From CAVQBJ01 sp963710725 (lineage in GTDB: Bacteria; Actinomycetota; Thermoleophilia; Solirubrobacterales; Solirubrobacteraceae): a DNA stretch of 64,000 nt. The position numbers and the translations under genes were made by a program. Within the stretch, counting starts at the first letter, position 1; the number at the start of each line of letters is the position of its first letter. This document shows, in pieces, positions 49,782-59,016 of the stretch. Below the pieces are notes generated by a model. That model made no database searches, was not told where the DNA came from, and was given only the letters and a program-made list of their open reading frames with translations. The stretch lies in the NCBI GenBank assembly GCA_963710725.1, contig CAVQBJ010000007.1:62001-126000 (forward strand), written 5' to 3'.

Positions 49782-51845
49782 ATGACCGTCGTCGCCGGTA
49801 GGTCCCCCGTGCCCGCTCGAATCGCCTTCCGGATCGGCGCGTCCCTGGCGGCGTGCCTCGCCGTGCTCGTCCTCAGCGGCGCGCCCGCCGCGGCGGCACC
49901 GCCGGCCGCGCTCACCGTCGGGTCCGGATGGGAGATCCATCCCGACCCGACCTTCGTCGGCCTCGCGCAGGGCTGGTCGGCCGGCCACGCAGCGACGGGC
50001 TGGACGCCGACGACCGTGCCCGGCGTCTTCGACGCCCGGCCGCTGCCGCAGCTTTTCGGAGGCACCGTGATGTGGTATCGCGTCACGTTCACGGGCCCGC
50101 CGGCGCCACCGGGCTTCGCCTGGGGCGTTCACTTCGGTCAGGTGCGCCGCACGGCGACGGTGTGGCTCAACGGCCGCTACCTCGGCTCCAATGGCGATCC
50201 GTACTCGCCGTTCGTGCTCACGGCCCGTGGGCTGCGCAGCGGGCGGCCGAACACCCTCATCGTGCGCGTGGACAACCGTAAGGGCGTCGAGCCGCGCGAA
50301 GGCTGGTGGAACTGGGGCGGGATCACCCAGCCGGTCTCGCTCGTGCCGCTCGGTCCGGTCGTCACCGCCAATCCCGGCGTCCTCGGCCAGGTGCAGTGCG
50401 GCGCGCCCGACGCGTGCTCGGCGCGCATCCTCTTCGACGCTACGCTCACCAACCGCAGCCCGGTCCGCGAGACGCCGCAGATCAGCGTCATCCTCACGCC
50501 GCCCTCGGGCGGCCCGCTCACGCGCGGACGCGACACCGCGCCGGCGCTCGCCCCGGGCGCCAGCGAAGACGTCCGCTTCAGCTTCCCGCTCGCCGGCGCG
50601 CCCGACCTGTGGGCACCGGGCCATCCCGCGCTCTACACCACGCGCGTGTCGACGTTCGCCGGCGCCACCGTCAGTCAGGTCGACGCGATGCAGACCGGCC
50701 TGCGCTCGGTCACCGTACGCGACGGTCAGCTCTACCTGAACGACCGTCCCGTGCAGCTGAGCGGCGCCTCGATCGAGGAGGACGTTCCGGGACGCGGACC
50801 GGCGCTCACGCCGGCCGACATGGATCAGATCGTCGCCGAGCTGCAGGCCCTGCATGCAAATGTCACCCGCGCGCAGTACCCGCTCGACCCCCGCCTGCTC
50901 GACCGCCTCGATCAGGCCGGCATCATGGTCTGGAGCCAGGCTCCGATCTATCACCGCGACGAGCTGCTCGTGACCGCGAGCGAGCGCCACACCGCGCTCG
51001 CGACGATGGAGAGCGCGGTGCTGCAGTCGCGCAATCACGCGTCGGTGATCACCCACTCGGTGGCCAACGAGCTCACCCCGACGCCGGACACGACGCCCGG
51101 CACGCGGCGCTACCTCGACGACGCCGTACGGGACACGAAGGCGCTCGACCCGACCCTCCCGGTCTCCATCGACCTGCTCAGCTACCCAAACTATCCGGCG
51201 CAGCGCACGTACCACCAGTTCCAGCTGCTCGGGATCAACAACTACTTCGGCTGGTACTCGGGCCGCCCGCCGCACTCCACCGCGCAGCTGGCGGACCTTG
51301 CGCCCTATCTGGAGACGATGCACCGCGATTACCCTCAGCAGGCGCTCGTGATGACCGAGTTCGGCGCCGAGGCGACGTTCGACGGACCGGTGACCGTGAA
51401 GGGCAGCTACGCCTACCAGACGTACTACATCGAGCAGACGCTCGACATCGTGCGCGCGCTGCCGTTCATGAACGGCGCGATCTACTGGACGCTGCGCGAG
51501 TTCGCGGTGAAGCCGGACTGGTACGGCGGCGGCGGCCCGACCGTCGATGAGCCGCGCGACTCGCTGCACCACAAGGGCCTGATCGCCTACGACGGCACCC
51601 CCAAGCCGGCGTTCGCGGCCACGAGCGCGGAGTTCGCGAGCACGCCGCTGTATCGGACGCCGCCGAGCGCCCCGACGCCCGTGTGGGTGGCGATCGCCAC
51701 GCTCGCGCTCAGCCTGCTCGCCGTCGGCCTGCTCGCGGCGTTCGACGTCTGGCTGTTCGCCGGCATTCGCCACGCCGCGCGGCGGCGAGCGCGCGGGGGG
51801 CGCGTGCTCGGAGAATCGCCGAGCCGCGAGCGCTCCTACGCCTGA
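49782..51845 (+). CDS. Secreted GH2-family glycoside hydrolase with C-terminal TM anchor
   Basis: 687 residues from ATG 49782; GTG 49809 gives a more compact signal peptide (ARIAFRIGASLAACLAVLVL, then SGAPAAAA). The order is sugar-binding jelly roll (about 40-195), Ig-like domain and TIM barrel. The barrel has the acid/base Glu in SVANELTP and the nucleophile Glu in LVMTEFGAEATF, both conserved in GH2 beta-galactosidases/glucuronidases. A C-terminal helix (VWVAIATLALSLLAVGLLAAF) with an Arg tail anchors it to the membrane. It hydrolyses a beta-glycoside outside the cell; the sugar is unknown. It overlaps the convergent Ig-like gene by 10 bp. Confidence 0.88.
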   Translation: MTVVAGRSPVPARIAFRIGASLAACLAVLVLSGAPAAAAPPAALTVGSGWEIHPDPTFVGLAQGWSAGHAATGWTPTTVPGVFDARPLPQLFGGTVMWYRVTFTGPPAPPGFAWGVHFGQVRRTATVWLNGRYLGSNGDPYSPFVLTARGLRSGRPNTLIVRVDNRKGVEPREGWWNWGGITQPVSLVPLGPVVTANPGVLGQVQCGAPDACSARILFDATLTNRSPVRETPQISVILTPPSGGPLTRGRDTAPALAPGASEDVRFSFPLAGAPDLWAPGHPALYTTRVSTFAGATVSQVDAMQTGLRSVTVRDGQLYLNDRPVQLSGASIEEDVPGRGPALTPADMDQIVAELQALHANVTRAQYPLDPRLLDRLDQAGIMVWSQAPIYHRDELLVTASERHTALATMESAVLQSRNHASVITHSVANELTPTPDTTPGTRRYLDDAVRDTKALDPTLPVSIDLLSYPNYPAQRTYHQFQLLGINNYFGWYSGRPPHSTAQLADLAPYLETMHRDYPQQALVMTEFGAEATFDGPVTVKGSYAYQTYYIEQTLDIVRALPFMNGAIYWTLREFAVKPDWYGGGGPTVDEPRDSLHHKGLIAYDGTPKPAFAATSAEFASTPLYRTPPSAPTPVWVAIATLALSLLAVGLLAAFDVWLFAGIRHAARRRARGGRVLGESPSRERSYA

Positions 51846-53134
51846 CCGAGCGCGGCGGCCACCAGCGACGCCGCCCGCGGGCTGACGTCGACGGTGAGCG
51901 GCGACGAGACGCCCGACTCGTGCGTCGCGTCGCCGGCCACGAGCACACGGTAGGTCTTGCTCCCCGGGTCGGCGAGCGTCGTCACGAAGGAGAAGCTTCC
52001 GCCCGAGCTCGCGCCGCCGACGGGGGCACCGATGCGGCCCTGCGCGATCGTGTGGAAGGCCCCGTCGTCGCCGAGCAGCTGGAGCGCCACGTCGCCGCCC
52101 AGGGCCGCGCCGTCGACGCTGCCCTGGATCGTCTGGGTCGATCCGAGCGACGCGCTGAGCGTGCTCGCGGCGAGCGTCACGGTCAACTGGGTGCCCACGA
52201 CGAGCGGCGCGCTGCGCAGGCCGGCAGCGGTCACGGCGTAGACGGTGTCCGCGCTCGGCGTCTGCGCGAAGCTGAAGTTCCCGGCCGCGTCGGTCGTCGT
52301 CGAGGCGATCGGCTGCTCGTCGGCGACGTCGGGACCGGCGAGCAGCGTGACCGCCACGCCGGCGGAGGGCGCGCCGCCCGCGAGCACGCCCGAGAGCGTG
52401 ACCGGCTGGCCGAGCGTGAGCGCCTCGCTGGAGGCGGCGAGCGACAGCTCGCCGCTCGTCGCCGGCTCGGCGAGCAGCTCGAGCGGATCCGAGACGCCCG
52501 CGAGGTTGTGAGCGTCGCCGCCGAACGAGGCTCGCAGCGCGACGGCACCGGCCCCGCTGAACGTCGGCGTGGCGCCGAAGCTGCCGTCGGCGCGCACGAC
52601 GGCACGCGCGATCGTCTGCCATCCGGAGGCGGTGCGCTGCTGGACGAGCACCGGCTCGCCGGCATGCCCGGTCGGCAGCACGCGCCCGGTCAGCGTCACC
52701 GGCGAGCCGCTGGTCACGGTCGCGTCGGGGGCGCTGACCGTCACCGACGCGGCGACCTGCTCGCGCACCGAACGCGACCGCAGGCCGAGCGCGGTCGCGT
52801 AGAGGCTCGCGGTCTCGTCGAGCGGTGCGCTCGCCCGGGTGAACACGAACGCGCCGTTCGCGTCGGCGCTCACCTGGGCCAGGGGCGTCGCCCGGGCAGC
52901 GCCGGGCGGGTGCATCCACAGCGTCACCTCGACATCGGCCGCGCCGGAGGCGAAGACCCGGCCCGCCACGAGTGCCGGCTCGCCGGCGACGCCGGGGTTC
53001 GGATAGACGGCGAGCGTGATCGTGCGCGCGGGGAGGACGCGCCCGTGCCCGCTCGCCGCGGCGGCGGCGGTCGTCGCGCCGGTGCCCGCCGCGCAAACGA
53101 GCAGGCACGTCGTGATGAGGATCGGGCGGCGCAT
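51836..53134 (-). CDS. Secreted protein with repeated Ig-like/carboxypeptidase-regulatory-like domains
   Basis: 432 residues from ATG 53134, with GGGTGG before it. A signal peptide (RRPILITTCLLVCAAGTGA) is followed by four beta-sandwich units of about 90 residues. Each begins with a TLxGxPVTLxGxV-type strand (SGSPVTLTGRVLPTGHAGEP, LGQPVTLSGVLAGGAPSAGV, LGSTQTIQGSVDGAALGGD) and ends with GxFxF strands (NGAFVFTR, AGNFSFAQ, GGSFSFVT). No catalytic site or anchor was seen. Likely a surface or matrix protein. The long frame continuing upstream to 53953 is shadow of the lipoprotein gene. Confidence 0.8.
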   Translation of the reverse strand: MRRPILITTCLLVCAAGTGATTAAAAASGHGRVLPARTITLAVYPNPGVAGEPALVAGRVFASGAADVEVTLWMHPPGAARATPLAQVSADANGAFVFTRASAPLDETASLYATALGLRSRSVREQVAASVTVSAPDATVTSGSPVTLTGRVLPTGHAGEPVLVQQRTASGWQTIARAVVRADGSFGATPTFSGAGAVALRASFGGDAHNLAGVSDPLELLAEPATSGELSLAASSEALTLGQPVTLSGVLAGGAPSAGVAVTLLAGPDVADEQPIASTTTDAAGNFSFAQTPSADTVYAVTAAGLRSAPLVVGTQLTVTLAASTLSASLGSTQTIQGSVDGAALGGDVALQLLGDDGAFHTIAQGRIGAPVGGASSGGSFSFVTTLADPGSKTYRVLVAGDATHESGVSSPLTVDVSPRAASLVAAALGQA

Positions 53135-53221
53135 CGTCCACCCCCATAACCCGTGCCGGGACCGTGGGGAGCGGTCCGTTCCCGGGAATTCGCTGCACGT
53201 CGCCCATAATGGGCGCCCACG

Positions 53222-53902
53222 ATGGCTCCCCACGTCTATCGGCACCCTGTGATTCTGCGCCTCCGTCGCCATGCCCGTCGAGGCGCCGGGCTGTCCGCGC
53301 TCGTCGTCGCCGCCGTGCTCCTTGCGGCCTGCGGGACGCAGGCCCCGCCGCCGATCACGCAGTCGAGCAACCGAGCCGAGCTCGTGCAGGCCGAGTTCTT
53401 CCCGTTCTTCCGCGTCTACTGGGACGGCCTGCGCTTCCAGGACCTCGCCCTCACCGCCGCCGACGGCACGGAGAACTACAACCCGACGGTCGGCGAGAGC
53501 TTCCAATACGGAGACTGCAATCCGGGCAACGGACCGCTGCACACCGGCGGCTGCGTGCTGCCGCTGCAGGTGGCCACGGTCGTTTGGCACCGGCACTCGA
53601 ACGCCGGCCTCGGCGCGCAGCACAACATCATCCTGCGCGGGGTGCCGGCCACCGTGTTCGCCGGCGGGAAGTCGATCGAGCTGTATACCGGCAAGTACGC
53701 GATCGACGTGTTCGCCGACACCCCGGCGCGGGCGCTCGCCGCCGCGCAGGCGCTGCGCCTGCTCAACGCGCCCGGCGGCGCGTTCGGCCAGCTTCCACCA
53801 CCGGATTTCTGCCCCGAGTTCATCGGCGCCGCCCCCGACTTCGTCGTGGCGCGCACGAAGGGCGGTCGACTCGACTGCATCGACGTGCTCACGGTGTATT
53901 GA
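53222..53902 (+). CDS. Lipoprotein of unknown function
   Basis: 226 residues. The N-terminus is basic, with the lipobox LLAAC (Cys38) after a hydrophobic core (LSALVVAAV). The mature part begins GTQAPPPITQSSNRAEL and contains aromatic-rich FFPFFRVYWDGLRFQDLAL, four further Cys and HRHSNAGLGAQHN. The family is not recognised. It is probably attached to the outer membrane leaflet. It stands alone between the divergent Ig-like gene and the two-component operon. Confidence 0.78.
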   Translation: MAPHVYRHPVILRLRRHARRGAGLSALVVAAVLLAACGTQAPPPITQSSNRAELVQAEFFPFFRVYWDGLRFQDLALTAADGTENYNPTVGESFQYGDCNPGNGPLHTGGCVLPLQVATVVWHRHSNAGLGAQHNIILRGVPATVFAGGKSIELYTGKYAIDVFADTPARALAAAQALRLLNAPGGAFGQLPPPDFCPEFIGAAPDFVVARTKGGRLDCIDVLTVY

Positions 53903-53962
53903 TCGCCCGTGGCGCCCGAAGGCCTCTTCGCTGATTCTTCTCGCCCCCTTCACTGCCGTTTA

Positions 53963-53974
53963 GCTCGATCGAGC
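53963..53974. promoter_or_regulatory. 12-bp palindrome upstream of the response regulator
   Basis: GCTCGATCGAGC is a perfect palindrome about 40 bp before the regulator start. GATACT (53982-53987) just after it could be a -10 element. A possible operator, unproven. Confidence 0.35.
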
Positions 53975-54012
53975 GCAATGGGATACTGAGGAGCACCCCC
54001 AGCAGACCCGTG

Positions 54013-54696
54013 ATGGCCGATCCGACTCGCATCCTCGTCGTCGACGACGAGCCCGCAGTTCAGCAGGCGCTCTCGCGCGCGCTGAGGCTCGAACGCTACG
54101 AGGTGGCGACGGCGGTCGACGGGCGGGAGGCGCTCGACATGCTCGGGCTCGTCCCGTACGACGCGGTCATCCTCGACGTGTCGATGCCCCTCCTCGACGG
54201 CATGGAGGTCTGCCGCCGCCTGCGCGACCACGGCGACCACACACCGGTGCTGATGCTCACCGCGCGCGACGACATCGACGATCGCGTGGCCGGGCTCGAC
54301 GCCGGAGCCGACGATTATCTCGTCAAGCCGTTCGCGCTGCGCGAGCTGATGGCGCGCGTGCGCGCGCTGCTGCGCCGCACCGGCGAGGACGAGCCCGACG
54401 GCATCATCGCCTTCGAGGACCTGCGGATGGACAGCCTCGCCCACGAGGCGTGGCGGGGGGACCGCAAGCTCGAGCTGACGCGCACCGAGTTCCTCCTGCT
54501 CGACCTCTTCCTGCGCCATCCGCGGCAGGTCCTCACGCGCTCGCAGATCTTCGAGCACGTGTGGGGCTACGACTTCGGCTCGAGCTCGAACTCGCTCGGC
54601 GTCTACATGGGCTACCTGCGCCGCAAGACCGAGGCAGGCGGCGAATCACGGCTGCTGCACACCGTGCGCGGCGTCGGCTACGTCCTGCGCACGTGA
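54013..54696 (+). CDS. MprA-like OmpR-family response regulator
   Basis: 227 residues from ATG 54013 (GTG 54010 adjoins). The receiver has VVDDEPAVQQALSRAL, phospho-acceptor Asp in VILDVSMPLLDG, Thr in MLTARDD and Lys in DYLVKPFALREL. The winged helix has LTRTEFLLLDLFLRHPRQVL, then FEHVWGYDFGSSSNSLGVYMGYLRRKTE and VRGVGYVL. The form closely follows mycobacterial MprA. The kinase start overlaps its stop (GTGA), so the pair is co-translated. Confidence 0.95.
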   Translation: MADPTRILVVDDEPAVQQALSRALRLERYEVATAVDGREALDMLGLVPYDAVILDVSMPLLDGMEVCRRLRDHGDHTPVLMLTARDDIDDRVAGLDAGADDYLVKPFALRELMARVRALLRRTGEDEPDGIIAFEDLRMDSLAHEAWRGDRKLELTRTEFLLLDLFLRHPRQVLTRSQIFEHVWGYDFGSSSNSLGVYMGYLRRKTEAGGESRLLHTVRGVGYVLRT

Positions 54697-56246
54697 CGTT
54701 CCGCCGCCGCATCACGCTGGTCTCGGCGGCGGCGGTGGCGGTGGCGATCGTGCTCGCCTCGGCCCTCATCTACGTGCTCACCTCCGAGCAGCTGCACCGC
54801 CAGATCGACGATCAGCTGCGCGGACGCAGCCACGACGTCGTGTTCCTCGTCCGCCGTGCGGAGAGCGCGGGCGCACGCGAACGCGCGCTCCTGGCCTCAG
54901 GCGGTGTCGCGGCGCTCGCGGGTGCCGGGCCCCGGATCCCCGGGCCGCCGGACGCAGACCCGTTCGGCTTCCCCGCCGGCGCGACCGGGGCCACGGGCCT
55001 GCGCGGCGACTTCCCGGCACTGACGCCCGCCCCGAACGAGGTGCGCGGCTACCAGCAGATCATCGACTCCAGCGGCCGGGTGCTGTTCCGCTCGGTCGCC
55101 ACGGAGACGCTGCCGACCACGGCGCGGATGCGAGCGCTGGCCGCGAACGGCGGCGCCCCCTTCTTCACCGACCAGACCGTCGACGGGACGCACCTGCGCG
55201 TGCTCGCCGAGTCGGCCGGCGGCGGCCGCGCCATCCTGCTCGCCCAGCCGCTCACCGACGTCGATCACCTGCTCGCTCGGCTGCGGCTCATCCTGGCGCT
55301 GATCGATGCCGGCGGTATCGCGCTCGCGGCGCTGCTCGGCATGTTCGTCGCCGGCGCGGCGCTCGCGCCGATCAAGCGCCTCATGCGCGCCACCGAGCAC
55401 GTCACGCGTACGCGCGACCTCTCGCAGCGGATCGCGCCGACGAGCGAGGACGAGATCGGGCGTCTCGCCGAGAGCTTCAACGAGATGCTCGACGGGCTCG
55501 ACGGCTCGATGCGGGCGCTCGATGCATCCGTCACGGCGCAGCGCCAGCTCGTGGCGGACGCCTCGCACGAGCTGCGCACGCCGGTCACCAGCGTGCGCAC
55601 GAACGTCGAGATCCTCCTGCAGGCCGACGACATGGACCCCGGCGAGCGCCGCCGCCTGCTGCGCTCGGTGGTCGAGCAGCTCGAGGAGCTGACTCTGCTC
55701 ATGAACGACCTCATCGAGCTCGCGCGGGGCGAGGAGCCGCACGACCGCGACGAAGATGTGCGGCTCGACCTGCTCGTCGGCGATGCGATCGCGCGCGCAC
55801 GCCGCCACGCGCCCGATGCCGTGTTCGCGGCCGAGCTCGAGGAGACGCTGATCCTCGGCGCGCCGGCGCGCCTGGACCGGGCGATCAACAACCTGCTCGA
55901 CAACGCCGTCAAGTACAGCCCACCCGGCGAGCCGATCGAGGTCACGCTGCAGGGCGGCGAGCTGTGCGTGCGCGATCACGGGCCCGGATTCGCCGAGCAG
56001 GACCTCCCGCACCTGTTCGACCGCTTCTACCGGGGCGCCGAGGCGCGCGGCCGGCCCGGGTCCGGGCTCGGGCTGGCCATCGTCCAGCAGGTCGCGCTCG
56101 CGCACGGCGGCAGCATCACCGCGGAGCCTGCGCCGGGAGGCGGAGCGCTCATGCGGCTGCGGCTACGCCTCGCGCCGCCGTGCCGGGCCGAGGATGAGGG
56201 CGCGCCCGCGGCGGATCGCCCGTCCGACCCCGCCCCGCTCGTCTGA
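54693..56246 (+). CDS. MprB-like sensor histidine kinase
   Basis: 517 residues from GTG 54693. Two membrane helices (about 9-29 and 194-215) enclose a sensor loop of about 165 residues. It continues with HAMP, HisKA with the phospho-acceptor His (LVADASHELRTPVTSVRTN), and HATPase_c with N box (INNLLDNAVKYSPPG), DHGPGF and GSGLGLAIVQQ. A polar acidic tail follows the ATPase domain. It phosphorylates the regulator encoded just upstream. In mycobacteria the related pair senses envelope stress, which would suit the surrounding envelope genes; that link is inference. Confidence 0.95.
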   Translation: MTFRRRITLVSAAAVAVAIVLASALIYVLTSEQLHRQIDDQLRGRSHDVVFLVRRAESAGARERALLASGGVAALAGAGPRIPGPPDADPFGFPAGATGATGLRGDFPALTPAPNEVRGYQQIIDSSGRVLFRSVATETLPTTARMRALAANGGAPFFTDQTVDGTHLRVLAESAGGGRAILLAQPLTDVDHLLARLRLILALIDAGGIALAALLGMFVAGAALAPIKRLMRATEHVTRTRDLSQRIAPTSEDEIGRLAESFNEMLDGLDGSMRALDASVTAQRQLVADASHELRTPVTSVRTNVEILLQADDMDPGERRRLLRSVVEQLEELTLLMNDLIELARGEEPHDRDEDVRLDLLVGDAIARARRHAPDAVFAAELEETLILGAPARLDRAINNLLDNAVKYSPPGEPIEVTLQGGELCVRDHGPGFAEQDLPHLFDRFYRGAEARGRPGSGLGLAIVQQVALAHGGSITAEPAPGGGALMRLRLRLAPPCRAEDEGAPAADRPSDPAPLV

Positions 56247-56359
56247 GGGCGCGTCGCCGGCCGTGGTGATCGCGCGTACCCCGTAGCATCTGGCGCCATG
56301 CCGCGCCGTGCCGACCGCCTTGCCCCGCTCGCCCGGGTGGACGGGCGTCACCACGCCCC

Positions 56360-57790
56360 GTGAGGCGCCGTGCCGCGTACGCGGGGGCGGCGGTCGGCGC
56401 CCTCGGCGTCGCCGCCCTCATCGCCCCGGACGCCGCGTTCGCCCACGGCCTGGTGGGCAAGCTCGATCTGCCGGTCCCGAAGTGGCTGTTCGCGTGGGCC
56501 GCCTCGCTCGTGCTCATCATCTCCTTCGTCGCGCTGGCGACGATGTGGCCGACGCCCCGCCTGGAGCGCGCGCGGCGCACCCGCCTGCTGTGGCGCCCGC
56601 CGCGCGTGCTCGAGCCGCTGTGCGGGGCGGTTGGCATCGCGCTGTTCGCCGTCGTCGTCTACTCGGGCCTCGCCGGGGAGCAGTTCGACGAGTTCTCGAA
56701 CCTCACGCCGACCTTCATCTTCTATCTGTTCTGGGTCGGCGTCCCCTTCCTCAGCCTCGCCTTCGGCGACGTCTTCCGCGCCTTCAATCCGTGGCGCGCG
56801 TTCGCGCGCGCCATCGCCTGGGCGGCCACCCGGACGCGCGGCGCCGACGGCCTGCCGGCGCCGCTGCCCTACCCGACCTGGCTCGGTCGCTGGCCGGCCG
56901 CGTTCGGGATCCTCGGTTTCGCGTGGCTGGAGCTCGTGTATGTCAACCGCGGCGATCCGCAGACGCTCGCCTACCTGTCGCTCGGCTACGCGGCCGTGAT
57001 GCTGATCGGGATGAGCCTGTACGGCATCGAGCCGTGGACGACGCGCGCGGATGCCTTCTCGGTCGAGTTCAACCTCTTCGCCCGCATGGCCCCGCTGCGC
57101 TGGGAACGTGACCGCCTCGAGCTGAGGCCGCCGCTCATCGGCATCATCGGCCTCGAGATCGTGCCCGGCACGATCGCCCTGGTCACCGCCATGATCGGGT
57201 CGACGAGCTTCGACGGTTTCGAGCAGGGCGGCCCGTGGCTGCTCGGGTTGGAGCCGCACCTGCAGAGCTTCTTCGCCGGCCTGGGCGCCGGCCCGGATGC
57301 GGCGCTGGAGCTGGCCTCAACCGTCGGCCTGCTGCTCGCCTGGGGGTTCGTCTCCACGCTGTACGAGCTCGGGATCCGCGGGATGCAGAGCATCGACCCC
57401 CGGTTCACGCGCGAGTACCTCGCGCGTTCCTTCGTGCACACGCTCGTGCCGATCGCGCTCGCCTACATCGTCGCGCACTACTTCTCGGCGCTCGTCTACG
57501 AGGTCCAGGGCGGGGTCGCGCTCGCCTCGGACCCGCTCGGCAACGGCTCGAACCTGTTCGGCACCGCCAACGTCCAGATCGACTACAACGTGCTCTCGCC
57601 GGACTCGATCTGGTACGTCCAGATCGGCGCCCTGCTGCTCGGGCACGTCTGCGGGCTGATGCTCGCCCACGACCGTGCGCTGGTGATCTACCGGCGCACG
57701 GCCGACGCGGTGCGCTCGCAGTATTGGATGCTCGCGGTGATGGTCGCATTCACGAGCCTCGGCCTGTGGCTCCTGTCGGCGGCGGAGTGA
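56360..57790 (+). CDS. Large multi-pass membrane protein ('fenitrothion hydrolase'-annotated type)
   Basis: 476 residues from GTG 56360 with about 11-12 membrane helices. Notable segments are AHGLVGKLDLPVPKWLFAWAA at the start, FAWLELVYVNRGDPQTLAYLSLGY, FNLFARMAPLRW, and late LVPIALAYIVAHYFSALVYEVQGG and IDYNVLSPDSIWYVQIGALLLGHVCGL. Conserved His and Asp in the late helices hint at haem or metal binding. Homologues are often labelled fenitrothion hydrolase from one Burkholderia report; that activity should not be assumed. Its last 41 bp overlap the convergent AraC-type gene. Confidence 0.7.
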   Translation: MRRRAAYAGAAVGALGVAALIAPDAAFAHGLVGKLDLPVPKWLFAWAASLVLIISFVALATMWPTPRLERARRTRLLWRPPRVLEPLCGAVGIALFAVVVYSGLAGEQFDEFSNLTPTFIFYLFWVGVPFLSLAFGDVFRAFNPWRAFARAIAWAATRTRGADGLPAPLPYPTWLGRWPAAFGILGFAWLELVYVNRGDPQTLAYLSLGYAAVMLIGMSLYGIEPWTTRADAFSVEFNLFARMAPLRWERDRLELRPPLIGIIGLEIVPGTIALVTAMIGSTSFDGFEQGGPWLLGLEPHLQSFFAGLGAGPDAALELASTVGLLLAWGFVSTLYELGIRGMQSIDPRFTREYLARSFVHTLVPIALAYIVAHYFSALVYEVQGGVALASDPLGNGSNLFGTANVQIDYNVLSPDSIWYVQIGALLLGHVCGLMLAHDRALVIYRRTADAVRSQYWMLAVMVAFTSLGLWLLSAAE

Positions 57791-58157
57791 CGCCCGGCGC
57801 CGCGCGCCGGGCCGCCCGCGCCGCCGCGCGGAAGCGGGCGGGCGCCAGGCCGTAGCGGCGCGTGAAGGCGGCCGTGAACGCCGACCGGCTGCGGAAGCCG
57901 ACCAGGCGCCCCACATCCGCGACGGCGATCGACTGCTCGGATAAAAGCTCGGCGCCGGCGCGCAGGCGTGCCGAGCGCAGCTCCTCGGCGAGGGTCGTGG
58001 ACCCCGTGTCCGCGTACGCGCGCTGCAGCGCTCGCCGGGACGTGCCGAGACGGTGCGCGAGCTCGGCCGCCGTGAGCGTCTCGCGATAGCCGCGGGCGAT
58101 CGCCTCGCCGGCGCGGCGGCGAAGCTCGGCCCTGCGTGCCCGGGTGCGCTCCCGCAT
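57750..58157 (-). CDS. Stand-alone AraC-type DNA-binding protein
   Basis: 135 residues, with GGAGGGGAC directly before ATG 58157. It contains the two helix-turn-helix motifs of AraC/XylS regulators (LTAAELAHRLGTSRRALQRAY; IAVADVGRLVGFRSRSAFTAAFTRRYGLAPARFR) and no effector-binding domain. It is therefore a short member or a trimmed regulator. The C-terminal Pro/Thr tail is read through the opposite strand of the membrane-protein gene (41-bp overlap). It lies 52 bp upstream of the SDR start region in divergent order, with no clear target. Confidence 0.85.
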   Translation of the reverse strand: MRERTRARRAELRRRAGEAIARGYRETLTAAELAHRLGTSRRALQRAYADTGSTTLAEELRSARLRAGAELLSEQSIAVADVGRLVGFRSRSAFTAAFTRRYGLAPARFRAAARAARRAAPGVTPPPTGATGRGS

Positions 58158-58209
58158 GTCCCCTCCATCCGACGAGCGCCGTCGGTGCGGGACACCCGAC
58201 CGGATGGGC

Positions 58210-59010
58210 TCAGATGATCACGGCGACGGTGCCGCCGTCGACCGACCAGGCCGCGCCGGCAACGGTGCTCGCTCGCTCGGAACACAGGAACACGATCGCC
58301 GCGGCGACCTCCTCCGGCTCGGCGAAGCGCCCCAGCGGCACCTTCGCCGACTGGCGCCCGAGCGCCTCCTCGCGGGTCACGTGGGCCAGCTCGGCCATCT
58401 GCTCGGCCATGCCGCCCGGCGCCACCCACAGGGGCGAGCTGACCGGCCCCGGCGCGACCGCGTTCACGAGCACGGCGCGCGAGGCGTAGAGGTCGGCGAA
58501 GGCGCGAGAGAGCGACAGCTGCGCGGCCTTGGTCACCGAGTAGGCCATGTTGTTGAGCGACGGTCGCTTGCCGGCCGAGGAGGCGACGTTGACGATCCGC
58601 CCCCAGCCTCGCTCGGCCATCGGTGGCGCGAGACGCAGCATGAGGCGTCTCGAGGCCATCACGTGGAGCTCCCACAGCCGCTGCCAGTCGTCGTCGGTGA
58701 GGTCCTCGGGCGCCCGCGCGAACGTCGTGCCCGCGTTATTGACGAGCACGTCGGCCTCGCCGAACTGCGCGGTGCACGCGTGCGCGATGCGCTCGGGCGC
58801 ATCCGCCTCGGTCACGTCGACGGCGAGGGTGGCCACCCGCCCGCTCGTGCCGGCGGCCGCCTGCTCGGCCGCCGCCTCGAGGCGCTCGGCCGAGCGCGCG
58901 ACCATGAGCACGCCCGCGCCCTCGGCCGCGAGCAGGCGCGCCGTCGCCAGGCCGATGCCCGAGCTCGCCCCCGTGACCACGCACGCGCGCCCGCTGATGG
59001 CGAGATCCAC
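58210..59010 (-). CDS. Short-chain dehydrogenase/reductase with complete active site
   Basis: 266 residues from GTG 59010. TGASSGIGLATARLL, NNAG (LVNNAGTTFARA), Ser (NVASSAGKRPSLNN) and YSVTK are all intact, and the end (GAAWSVDGGTVAVII) is normal. A 3-oxoacyl-ACP-reductase/glucose-dehydrogenase-like SDR; substrate unknown. It follows the VOC gene by 6 bp, so they share an operon. Confidence 0.9.
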   Translation of the reverse strand: MDLAISGRACVVTGASSGIGLATARLLAAEGAGVLMVARSAERLEAAAEQAAAGTSGRVATLAVDVTEADAPERIAHACTAQFGEADVLVNNAGTTFARAPEDLTDDDWQRLWELHVMASRRLMLRLAPPMAERGWGRIVNVASSAGKRPSLNNMAYSVTKAAQLSLSRAFADLYASRAVLVNAVAPGPVSSPLWVAPGGMAEQMAELAHVTREEALGRQSAKVPLGRFAEPEEVAAAIVFLCSERASTVAGAAWSVDGGTVAVII

Positions 59011-59016
59011 GCGCCC

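Noticed and set aside
49686..53207. Minus-strand frame of 1173 codons
   Set aside because: It lies antisense to the GH2 gene and out of frame with the Ig-like gene. The translation is Arg/Ala/Gly-rich with no motif, a usual effect of high GC.
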